Positions 1 to 5,148 of a stretch of DNA of 5,148 bases are shown here, one piece after another (positions within the stretch are counted from its first letter, which is position 1; each line of letters opens with the position of its first letter). This DNA is from an uncultured Lachnospiraceae bacterium (GTDB lineage: Bacteria; Bacillota; Clostridia; Lachnospirales; Lachnospiraceae): the NCBI GenBank assembly GCA_910586255.1, contig CAJUHR010000078.1:1-5148 (forward strand), written 5' to 3'. Position numbers and translations under genes: made by a program. The notes beneath the pieces are model-generated. The model saw nothing but the letters and a program-made list of their open reading frames with translations, was not told the origin of the DNA and ran no database searches.

Positions 1-35
1 TCGATATCTAAAAATACAATTTTTTTATCTGCCAT
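1..35 (-). CDS. HAD-superfamily phosphatase, N-terminus only (runs off the left edge)
   Basis: Only 11 full codons are visible, reading M-A-D-K-K-I-V-F-L-D-I and then GA, the first two bases of an Asp or Glu codon. A short basic lead followed by IVFLDI and an acidic residue is the start of the HAD motif I (DxDGT) as found in Cof-type sugar or nucleotide phosphatases, where the first Asp is the phosphorylated nucleophile. A GGAGG sequence (complement of 43-47) lies 7 nt before the ATG at 35. A second in-frame ATG at 38 would overlap the permease TGA as ATGA, but leaves only 4 nt of spacing, so 35 is preferred. The overlap shows translational coupling with the PTS gene and membership of the same operon. 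The family call rests on very few residues; the substrate cannot be told. It could instead be a beta-phosphoglucomutase-like HAD or, less likely, an unrelated protein. Confidence 0.65.
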   Translation of the reverse strand, partial: MADKKIVFLDI

Positions 36-1981
36 CATGCTTCCTCCAGTTTAATAAGCGGCTCCATGCAGTGAATCTCACCATTCTTCAGCCCCTCCAC
101 CTTTTTATAATCGTGTGTATTGGCAATAATTACCGGAGTGGCCACCGGATAGCCTGCTTCCTGGATTTTCTGGATGTCAAACGTAAGAAGCAACTGTCCG
201 GGCTTTACCTGATCGCCCTGTGCCACATGAGCCTCATAATACTTTCCGTTAAGCTCTACCGTATTGACACCCACATGAATCAGTAATTCTACTCCGTCTT
301 TCGTTGTAATGCCAATGGCATGTTTCGTATCAAACAGTGCAGAGATCACACCATGACAGGGTGCTACCACTTTCCCCTCTGAAGGAATGACTGCCATTCC
401 CTTCCCCAATACTTCCGCGGCAAATGTATCATCCGGCACCTGGCTCATTGGAATCGCTTTTCCTGTCAGCGGACTGCAGATCACGTCTTTCTCTGTCTCC
501 GGAAAAATGCCCGCAGACATATTCTCTGTTTCTTCTGCTGCAGTTTCTTTTTTCTCCAATTCTTTATTAAACTTTTTCATATTTGACATGATATATGTAA
601 AAATAAATCCTGCTGCAATAGAAATAGCCGTACCAATCAAAAAGTTCAGCATACTGGACGCAGGAACACAGACAAACCCGACAATTCCCGCGGTTCCCGG
701 AGCCGTGTTCAGAACATTTGTCAGAGTTACATACCCGCCTCCAAGAGCCGCACCGATCATAGCGCCATAGAACGGATATTTCAGTTTCAGGTTTACGCCA
801 AACATGGCAGGCTCTGTGATACCCAGCATAGCAGACACACCCGAGGTCGCCGCAACACTCTTTAACTTCTTATCCTTTGTCCGAAGCATGGCACAAAGAG
901 TTGCGCCGCCCTGCGCCACGTTATTACAGGACGCAATCGCAAGCAGGAAAGAACCTCCCGCCGCCACCATCTGGATATCCACCGGAAGCAGGCTGTGGTG
1001 CATACCGGTCATGGTGAGAGGCGAATATAAAAAGCCCAGGACCATACCGCCCACAATCCCCAATGTATCATGCATCCACACAAAGCTGTTTGTCAGCATA
1101 TCACCGGCAGTCCTCATAATCCCGCCTACCACCGTAAAAGTAACAAAACCGGTGATCATAACGGTAAGCAGCGGAGTCAGAAGATTGTCCAGAATCTCCG
1201 GGATATACTTATGCAGTTTCTTCTCCGCAAACGAAAGGATATACGAAGCAGCCAGCACCGGGAGAACCGTTCCCTGATATCCTACTTTTTCAATCGTAAG
1301 CCCCAAAATATTCCATACCGGGATTGTCCCTTCTGTTACGGCAGTACCATAAGCATAGGCATTCAGCAGATCCCCCGAAACCATGATCATGCCGATAACT
1401 GCTCCCAGATACGGATTGCCCCCAAACATTTTTGTGGCAGAAAATCCAATCAGGATAGGCAGAAACGCATATGCGGCACTGGCAAACGTATTAATCATAG
1501 CGGCAATGTCAGAAAGGGCCGGATAGGCTTCTACTAAAGACTGTCCCGGAATAAACAGTCCGTTTGCCGTAAGCACATTATTTAACCCCATCATCAAACC
1601 GCTGGCAACCAATGCCGGAATCAATGGTACAAATACGTCAGACAGCGTTTTTACAAGACGCTGCAATGGATTCATCTTCTGGGCAGCCGCCTGCTTTACC
1701 TCACTCTTCGTTGCTTCGGCTATCCCTCCTGTTTCTATGAAACGTTTGTAAACCTCGTTTACAGTGCCGCTGCCGATAATTATCTGGAACTGGCCTCCAT
1801 TGGCAAACTGGCCTTTCACCAGATCCACCTTCAAGATTCCATCCACATCTGCCTTTGACTCATCTTTCAAAACCAGCCTGAGTCTGGTTGCGCAGTGAGC
1901 GGCACTGATAATGTTTTCTTTTCCGCCGACCAGCCTCAAAAGCTCTTCTGCAGACGCCTGATAGCGTTCTTCCTTTGTCAT
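35..1981 (-). CDS. PTS sugar permease EIIBCA, sucrose/trehalose (alpha-glucoside) type
   Basis: This is a 648-residue membrane permease that takes up a sugar and phosphorylates it on entry, using phosphate passed from PEP through HPr. Three domains are fused. EIIB (about 8-85) has the phospho-cysteine in AAHCATRLR (C30) and the following KGQF...GGQFQIIIG stretch. EIIC (about 105-468) is strongly hydrophobic, with the sugar-site motifs TGMHHS (325-330) and GITEPAMFGVNL (387-398). After an acidic linker (about 472-498), EIIA (about 499-645) has KHAIGI (H554) and the phospho-histidine in LIHVGVNTV (H569). All phosphorylation sites are present, so no separate EIIA is needed. The length matches streptococcal ScrA. 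The EIIC motifs place it in the sucrose/trehalose branch of the Glc family, but the substrate is not fixed by sequence. The ATG at 1981 is chosen over upstream ATGs at 2017 and 2032 because AAAGGAGGAA (complement of 1991-2000) precedes it and the upstream starts fall within the glucosidase gene. The gap to the glucosidase stop is 22 nt. Confidence 0.93.
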   Translation of the reverse strand: MTKEERYQASAEELLRLVGGKENIISAAHCATRLRLVLKDESKADVDGILKVDLVKGQFANGGQFQIIIGSGTVNEVYKRFIETGGIAEATKSEVKQAAAQKMNPLQRLVKTLSDVFVPLIPALVASGLMMGLNNVLTANGLFIPGQSLVEAYPALSDIAAMINTFASAAYAFLPILIGFSATKMFGGNPYLGAVIGMIMVSGDLLNAYAYGTAVTEGTIPVWNILGLTIEKVGYQGTVLPVLAASYILSFAEKKLHKYIPEILDNLLTPLLTVMITGFVTFTVVGGIMRTAGDMLTNSFVWMHDTLGIVGGMVLGFLYSPLTMTGMHHSLLPVDIQMVAAGGSFLLAIASCNNVAQGGATLCAMLRTKDKKLKSVAATSGVSAMLGITEPAMFGVNLKLKYPFYGAMIGAALGGGYVTLTNVLNTAPGTAGIVGFVCVPASSMLNFLIGTAISIAAGFIFTYIMSNMKKFNKELEKKETAAEETENMSAGIFPETEKDVICSPLTGKAIPMSQVPDDTFAAEVLGKGMAVIPSEGKVVAPCHGVISALFDTKHAIGITTKDGVELLIHVGVNTVELNGKYYEAHVAQGDQVKPGQLLLTFDIQKIQEAGYPVATPVIIANTHDYKKVEGLKNGEIHCMEPLIKLEEA

Positions 1982-1990
1982 GATTTTTTC

Positions 1991-2000
1991 TTCCTCCTTT
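1991..2000 (-). promoter_or_regulatory. Ribosome binding site of the PTS permease gene
   Basis: On the minus strand this reads AAAGGAGGAA, with the AGGAGG core at 1993-1998 and 11 nt of A-rich spacer to the ATG at 1981. It settles the start of the permease. It lies just beyond the stop codon of the upstream glucosidase, as expected for a tightly packed operon. Confidence 0.8.
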
Positions 2001-2003
2001 TGA

Positions 2004-3626
2004 TTATATGATTTCATAGATAGCAGCTTCATAGGGACGCAGTTTCATCTGTTCCAGCCGGGTTTCAGATTCCTGTTCATAATTGGACAGGAGCACCCTG
2101 CCTTTTCCAGGGTAATCAAAACGTGCCGGTTTCTCATAGAAATTACCTGCCACCAGCCACTTTTTTCCCTTCCATTCCCTTGCATACGCAAAGACATGCT
2201 CATCCTCCGGGCAGAGCAGTTCAAAAGTCCCATAAATCAATATAGGCTCTTCTTTTCGGAGTCTGATCAGCTTTTTATAATAATAGAAAATGGAATTCTG
2301 ATCTTTTAATGCCTCTTCTGCATTAATTTTTGTATAATTTGGATTTACCCTGCACCATGGTATCCCTTCCGTAAATCCTGCACCTGGGCCGTTGTTCCAC
2401 TGCATGGGTGTTCTCGCATTATCCCTTGACTTAGCACAGAGGGATTTCATGATTTCTTCTTCGGGATATCCCATCTGCTTCCGTTCCCGGTACATATTGA
2501 CAGACTCTACATCAAAAAAATCCTCAATACTTGAAAACGGATAGTTGGTCATCCCTATTTCTTCACCCTGATAAATATAAGGCGTCCCCTTCATGCCATG
2601 AAGCACGGTTGCCAGCATCTTTGCAGATTCCACCCGGTATTCCTTATCATTCCCCCATCTGGAAACGATTCTTGGAAGGTCATGGCTGTTCCAGAAAAGA
2701 CTGTTCCATCCTTTCCCTTCCAATGCCTTCTGCCATTTCGCAAACGCCTGTTTTAACTGTTTCAATTCCAGGGGCTTTAAATCCCACTTCTGTTCTCCCG
2801 GAACCTGATCCAGCAGCATCTGCTCAAACTGAAAAATCATATCCAGTTCCTTCCGCTCCTGATCCGAATATAAACTTCCATTCTCAATATCTGCTCCCCA
2901 GCATTCTCCTACAGTCATCAGGTCTTTTCCCCCGAATGTTTCCCTGTTCATTTCCTGGAGGTATTCATGCAGCCTCGGCCCGTTTTCTTTTATCTCCTGA
3001 TCCGGGATTTTTCCAATGACATCAATCACATCCATCCGGAAACCGCCAATGCCCATATCAATCCAGAAATTCATCATTTTCCATATTTCTTTCCGCATCG
3101 CTTCATTTTCCCAGTTGAGATCCGGCTGCTTTTTATGATAGAAGTGCAGATAATACTCCCCTGTTTCTTCCGAGTATTCCCATGCATTACCGCCAAAGCA
3201 GGATTCCAGTTCGTTAGGCGGACTGCCTTTTTTCCCTTCTCTCCAGATATAATAGTCCCTGTACGGATTGTCCTTCGATTTTTTCGCTTCCACAAACCAC
3301 GGATGCTCATCCGAAGTATGGTTCACAACAAGATCCATGATAATCCTAATACCACAATTTTCACATTCACGGATTAGATTCCTCATATCCTCCATCGATC
3401 CGTACTCCGGTGATATTCCATAATAATCGGATATATCATAGCCATTATCCGCATTGGGAGAGACATACACCGGACTGAGCCATATCACATCGATCCCCAG
3501 TTCCTTCAGATACCACAATTTGGAGCGGATACCGTTAATATCTCCGATTCCATCGCCATTGCTGTCACAGAAGCTTCGTGGATATATCTGATATACAACA
3601 CTGCTTTTCCACCACTTTTCTTTCAC
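2004..3626 (-). CDS. GH13 alpha-glucosidase, oligo-1,6-glucosidase / dextran glucosidase (DexB-like) type
   Basis: This is a cytoplasmic glycoside hydrolase of family 13 with no signal peptide, predicted to release glucose from the non-reducing end of short alpha-1,6-linked glucosides. Numbering is from GTG at 3626 (540 aa). The barrel opens with WWKSSVVYQIYPRSF (5-19) and the metal-loop motif DSNGDGIGD (21-29). Region II is DLVVNH (98-103). The nucleophile is D199 in GFRMDVID, the acid/base E241 in TVGECWG, and the stabilising Asp D316 in SHDLPR; GTPYIYQGEEIGMTNYPF follows (347-364). Val200 beside the nucleophile, KKQPDLNW and TSDEHPWF fit the 1,6-glucosidases rather than phosphotrehalases (TreC/TreA). 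The compact segment from GKIP to NGPRLHEY and HDLPR recall Streptococcus mutans DexB. The GTG at 3626 puts WW at residues 5-6 as in DexB and has GAGG 11 nt upstream. The alternative GTG at 3638 adds four residues but lies inside that ribosome binding site. It is the first gene of the operon. A phosphotrehalase remains possible. Confidence 0.9.
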   Translation of the reverse strand: MKEKWWKSSVVYQIYPRSFCDSNGDGIGDINGIRSKLWYLKELGIDVIWLSPVYVSPNADNGYDISDYYGISPEYGSMEDMRNLIRECENCGIRIIMDLVVNHTSDEHPWFVEAKKSKDNPYRDYYIWREGKKGSPPNELESCFGGNAWEYSEETGEYYLHFYHKKQPDLNWENEAMRKEIWKMMNFWIDMGIGGFRMDVIDVIGKIPDQEIKENGPRLHEYLQEMNRETFGGKDLMTVGECWGADIENGSLYSDQERKELDMIFQFEQMLLDQVPGEQKWDLKPLELKQLKQAFAKWQKALEGKGWNSLFWNSHDLPRIVSRWGNDKEYRVESAKMLATVLHGMKGTPYIYQGEEIGMTNYPFSSIEDFFDVESVNMYRERKQMGYPEEEIMKSLCAKSRDNARTPMQWNNGPGAGFTEGIPWCRVNPNYTKINAEEALKDQNSIFYYYKKLIRLRKEEPILIYGTFELLCPEDEHVFAYAREWKGKKWLVAGNFYEKPARFDYPGKGRVLLSNYEQESETRLEQMKLRPYEAAIYEII

Positions 3627-3635
3627 TGTTCTTTT

Positions 3636-3645
3636 CACCTCTCTT
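3636..3645 (-). promoter_or_regulatory. Ribosome binding site of the glucosidase gene, deciding between two GTG starts
   Basis: The minus strand reads AAGAGAGGTG here. This is a near match to the anti-Shine-Dalgarno partner AAGGAGGTG with one change. Its GAGG core is 11 nt before the GTG at 3626. The other in-frame GTG (3638) is the last three bases of this same motif, so it would have almost no usable binding site of its own. Confidence 0.6.
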
Positions 3646-3664
3646 GTTTTTCTTCGGTGATTTT

Positions 3665-3693
3665 AGTATACTGGAAAAGAAGCCCTGATTGCT
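3665..3693 (-). promoter_or_regulatory. Predicted promoter of the glucosidase-PTS-HAD operon
   Basis: The minus strand carries TATACT (3670-3665), one base off the sigma-A -10 consensus. At a spacing of 17 nt the -35 position holds AGCAAT (3693-3688), a poor match to TTGACA. Transcription would start near 3658, leaving a leader of about 31 nt before the GTG at 3626. A good -10 with a weak -35 suits a promoter that needs an activator. The divergent AraC-type protein is the obvious candidate. Confidence 0.5.
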
Positions 3694-3701
3694 TGCATAA
3701 T
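3672..3701 (+). promoter_or_regulatory. Possible promoter of the AraC-type regulator gene
   Basis: CATAAT at 3696-3701 is one base off the -10 consensus. TGGAAA at 3672-3677 is a partial -35 at 18-nt spacing. Transcription would start near 3708, giving a leader of about 40 nt. The boxes interleave with those of the opposite operon promoter, so the two would compete for polymerase. An alternative -10 is TAATAA at 3711-3716 with TTGCTT upstream. The assignment is tentative. Confidence 0.35.
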
Positions 3702-3727
3702 TTTACTCAATAATAACACAAATTTAC
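3699..3727. promoter_or_regulatory. Candidate AraC-type operator: direct repeat with 21-bp period
   Basis: AATTTTAC at 3699-3706 and AAATTTAC at 3720-3727 share seven of eight bases and start exactly 21 bp apart, two turns of the helix. Relative to the operon start predicted near 3658 they span about -41 to -48 and -62 to -69. This is the usual place for AraC-family activator half-sites beside the -35 box. The second copy lies in the leader of the regulator gene, which would allow autoregulation. AT-rich sequence makes chance repeats fairly likely, so this is a candidate only. Confidence 0.4.
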
Positions 3728-3732
3728 GATTC

Positions 3733-3737
3733 AGGAG
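3733..3737 (+). promoter_or_regulatory. Ribosome binding site of the AraC-type regulator
   Basis: AGGAG lies 9 nt before the ATG at 3747. It fixes that start rather than the TTG at 3738, which touches the motif. Confidence 0.75.
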
Positions 3738-3746
3738 TTGATAGCC

Positions 3747-4619
3747 ATGTCACGAGCTTATCATGAAGATAAAACCCATGGTACCTCTGTTTTTCCTTTA
3801 CAGGTATATTCTCACCATGACAAAGACGGATTTTATTTTGTATCACAGCACTGGCACGAAGAACTGGAATGGGTATATGCAGAATATGGAATTCTTAATC
3901 TGACTATCCACGGAAAATCCCTTGTCTTGAACCCAGGGGAATTTTGTTTTATCAATTCCGGAGAACTGCATGAAATTAAATCCGTGGGCGAGTCCCTGCA
4001 CCATGCCGTTGTATTTAATCCCAGCTTTTTAGACTTTTCATTGTATGATGCCTGCCAGCATAATTTTATCCGGCCAATTACCAACAAAACATTGCTGTTT
4101 CCAACCTTCTGCTCCATGCTTTCACCAGAAGATAATAAACAAATCCTGTTCCATATGCAGGAGATTATAAAACTTTACCACACATTGCCCACCTGTGCCC
4201 TTTTAAGTATTAAGCTCCACATATTACACATGATTGAATTATTTTTTCAGGCAGATTATTTTTATAAGAATACGTTATCGCCCAAAGGAAAGGACTCCTT
4301 AAACAAATTAAAACAAGTGATTGAATATATTCACATCCATTACCCGGAATCAATCGCTTTGCCGACATTGTCTGAAATATGCTTTATGAGTCCCAATTAT
4401 TTCTGCCACTACTTTAAGCAGGAAATTGGAAAGACACCGATCAGTTTTATCAATGAATATAGAATAGAAAAAGCCTGCGAAATGCTGTCAGAATCAAAAG
4501 TGCCGATTTCTAATATCGCACTTTCTGTTGGATTTGATAATTTTAGTTACTTTATACGAAAATTCCGGGAATATAAAGGGGTTGCGCCGAATAAGTACCG
4601 TTCTCTTTGCTTGAAATAG
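3747..4619 (+). CDS. AraC-family transcriptional regulator (cupin sensor plus double HTH)
   Basis: This is a 290-residue DNA-binding regulator, typical in length for AraC/XylS sugar regulators. The N-terminal half is an AraC-type cupin sensor: HWHEELEWVYAEYG (35-48), then LVLNPGEFCFINSGELHEI (59-77), the fold that usually binds the sugar effector. A linker of about 80 residues, rich in helix-forming and hydrophobic residues, follows. The C-terminal domain (about 187-288) has two helix-turn-helix units: LSEICFMSPNYFCHYFKQEIG (208-228), and SNIALSVGFDNFSYFIRKF (255-273) leading into the family signature GFDNFSYFIRKFREYKGVAP. The ATG at 3747 has AGGAG (3733-3737) 9 nt upstream; a TTG at 3738 directly abutting that motif is not credible. 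It is transcribed away from the glucosidase-PTS operon and shares its control region, so it most likely activates that operon in response to the imported sugar. The inducer is not known. Confidence 0.93.
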   Translation: MSRAYHEDKTHGTSVFPLQVYSHHDKDGFYFVSQHWHEELEWVYAEYGILNLTIHGKSLVLNPGEFCFINSGELHEIKSVGESLHHAVVFNPSFLDFSLYDACQHNFIRPITNKTLLFPTFCSMLSPEDNKQILFHMQEIIKLYHTLPTCALLSIKLHILHMIELFFQADYFYKNTLSPKGKDSLNKLKQVIEYIHIHYPESIALPTLSEICFMSPNYFCHYFKQEIGKTPISFINEYRIEKACEMLSESKVPISNIALSVGFDNFSYFIRKFREYKGVAPNKYRSLCLK

Positions 4620-4626
4620 TACGGAG

Positions 4627-4680
4627 TTTGGCTGTGCCGTTTCTAATTTCTAAATCATACACAGCTAAATTCCTTTACTC
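4627..4680 (+). terminator. Weak possible terminator after the regulator gene
   Basis: TTTGGCTGTG (4627-4636) can pair with CACAGCTAAA (4660-4669), giving ten pairs including one G-T, around a 23-nt loop. The following bases are T-rich (TTCCTTTACT) but not a proper T run. The site begins 7 nt after the regulator stop codon, which is the main reason to consider it. The large loop and poor T tract make it doubtful as an intrinsic terminator. Confidence 0.25.
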
Positions 4681-4874
4681 CTGCGGATTTTTCCTGATAA
4701 ATGCACCAAATTCCTATCGTTAAAAAATCCCCCCAAACTCACACCTGGGTGCATTGTAGCAAATTGTGGTACGCAAGCCAGTGAGACGGTATTCCGACAA
4801 ATATCTACACATTTTTTACGGAGTGACCAGCGTGTTCAAATCAAACAGGCAGAGCAGTCAAAATGACCGCAAGG

Positions 4875-4895
4875 GTGGTCGCTCCATTTGACCAC
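4875..4895. repeat. Hairpin GTGGTC / GACCAC
   Basis: GTGGTC (4875-4880) and GACCAC (4890-4895) form a perfect six-pair stem with a nine-base loop. It belongs to a run of GACC/GGTC motifs between 4825 and 4932. It is short on its own, and its significance comes from the neighbouring related hairpin at 4915-4936. Confidence 0.5.
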
Positions 4896-4914
4896 TGTAT
4901 TCAAACGCCTTTGA

Positions 4915-4936
4915 GGGCGGTCCAAAGTGACCGCCC
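4915..4936. repeat. GC-rich hairpin GGGCGGTC / GACCGCCC
   Basis: A perfect eight-pair stem (4915-4922 with 4929-4936) encloses the six-base loop CAAAGT. It can extend by two further pairs (GA/TC) past one unpaired C. There is no T run after it on the plus strand, so it is not an ordinary terminator. An overlapping hairpin, CGCC (4906-4909) with GGCG (4916-4919), would exclude it, because both use the same GGCG bases. Confidence 0.65.
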
Positions 4937-4976
4937 CTCCACCGACTGGCACAGTTTCCCATGCTGCCCCAACACA

Positions 4977-5035
4977 GCCCCAAAAACAAACAAGGGATTC
5001 TGGCAGCACCCAATGTGCCAGAATCCCTTGTTTTC
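4977..5035. terminator. Strong bidirectional rho-independent terminator hairpin
   Basis: Bases 4988-5005 pair perfectly with 5016-5033 to give an 18-bp stem around a 10-base loop (5006-5015). On the plus strand the stem runs into TTGTTTTC. On the minus strand it runs into a T-rich tail (complement of about 4977-4990, reading TTGTTTGTTTTTGGGG), so it could stop transcripts from either side. The minus-strand tail is the better of the two. No gene lies immediately before it on the plus strand, the regulator ending about 370 bases upstream. It may serve a leftward gene beyond the right edge, or act as an attenuator for a rightward one. Confidence 0.75.
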
Positions 5036-5148
5036 AGCGGTTTTTCCGATATTCTGTTCAGTTCCTTTGTATCAAATAAGCTGTTTAGATTTCCTTACTC
5101 AAACTTCGCACATAGATTTTAGCTATGCACCTTGAAAATTCAATATCT

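Larger units (their letters stand above)
4620..5148. other. Gene-free stretch with hairpins, right end of window
   Basis: I see no convincing gene in these 529 bases. The longest open frame (4863-5135, +) has no ribosome binding site, runs through all the hairpins described here, and gives a protein rich in Pro, Cys, Ser and Thr with no recognisable domain. The left part (4620-4820) is AT-rich spacer. The section from about 4821 to 5040 is clearly more GC-rich and full of inverted repeats. The last 100 bases return to AT-rich. The composition change suggests a separate unit, perhaps the edge of an integrated element or the leader of a gene beyond 5148, but neither is shown. Confidence 0.6.

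Noticed and set aside
387..1537. Several plus-strand open frames of 127-157 codons opposite the permease
   Set aside because: They are antisense shadows of a clearly real gene with all its motifs intact; they have no convincing ribosome binding sites and no family resemblance.
2531..3377. Plus-strand open frames opposite the glucosidase
   Set aside because: They are mirror frames of the GH13 gene, rich in Pro, Ser and Phe with no domain.
3639..3746. A catabolite-repression (cre) site in the divergent control region
   Set aside because: I looked for the TGWAANCGNTNWCA pattern on both strands and found no acceptable match.
4701..4754. Inverted repeat ATGCACC (4701-4707) / GGTGCAT (4748-4754) as a terminator or riboswitch
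   Set aside because: A seven-pair stem with a 40-base loop and no T run after it is too weak to call.
4700..5131. ATGCACC at 4701-4707 and again at 5125-5131 as possible attachment-site repeats flanking an element
   Set aside because: A seven-base match is expected several times by chance over this distance, and the flanking bases do not extend the identity.
4863..5135. Open frame of 90 codons on the plus strand
   Set aside because: There is no ribosome binding site before the ATG and no recognisable domain. The amino-acid make-up is unusual, and the frame runs through the three hairpins including the 18-bp terminator stem. It is best read as non-coding.
1..5148. CRISPR array, tRNA, rRNA gene or transposase
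   Set aside because: There are no regularly spaced repeats, no tRNA-like cloverleaf or TTCRANNC loop in the gaps, no rRNA sequence and no transposase-like protein.

Overview
The window looks like a Firmicute chromosome, most plausibly a gut clostridium of the Lachnospiraceae type. The grounds are strong GGAGG-type ribosome binding sites, moderately AT-rich coding sequence, a PTS permease of the fused EIIBCA kind, and a GH13 glucosidase whose motifs recall streptococcal/clostridial DexB and MalL. The genus is inferred from general similarity, not shown.

Left and centre (about 1-3750) hold one carbohydrate-use locus. An AraC-type regulator (3747-4619, +) is divergent from a leftward operon. 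That operon is a GH13 alpha-glucosidase of the oligo-1,6-glucosidase/dextran-glucosidase type (2004-3626, -), a 648-residue PTS EIIBCA permease of the sucrose/trehalose type (35-1981, -), and the first codons of a third gene (1-35, -). The third gene overlaps the permease stop codon and begins like a HAD-superfamily phosphatase. The genes are tightly packed (22 nt, then overlap), so they are probably one transcript. The roughly 120-bp divergent control region has a good -10 box for the operon with a poor -35. It also has a direct repeat with exact 21-bp periodicity just upstream, which is what an AraC-type activator would need.

Proposed working: the permease imports an alpha-glucoside and phosphorylates it with PEP-derived phosphate, and the glucosidase cleaves it in the cytoplasm. 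The glucosidase looks like an enzyme for unphosphorylated alpha-1,6-glucosides rather than a trehalose-6-phosphate hydrolase. The HAD-like gene may therefore remove the phosphate first. That is the most interesting hypothesis in the window.

Right end (4620-5148) has no convincing gene. It contains a weak possible terminator after the regulator, a patch rich in GACC/GGTC motifs with several hairpins (about 4821-4940), and an 18-bp perfect hairpin able to end transcription in either direction (4988-5033). It closes with a short motif at the right edge (5125-5148). This part looks different in base composition from the genes and may be the edge of another unit, possibly mobile.
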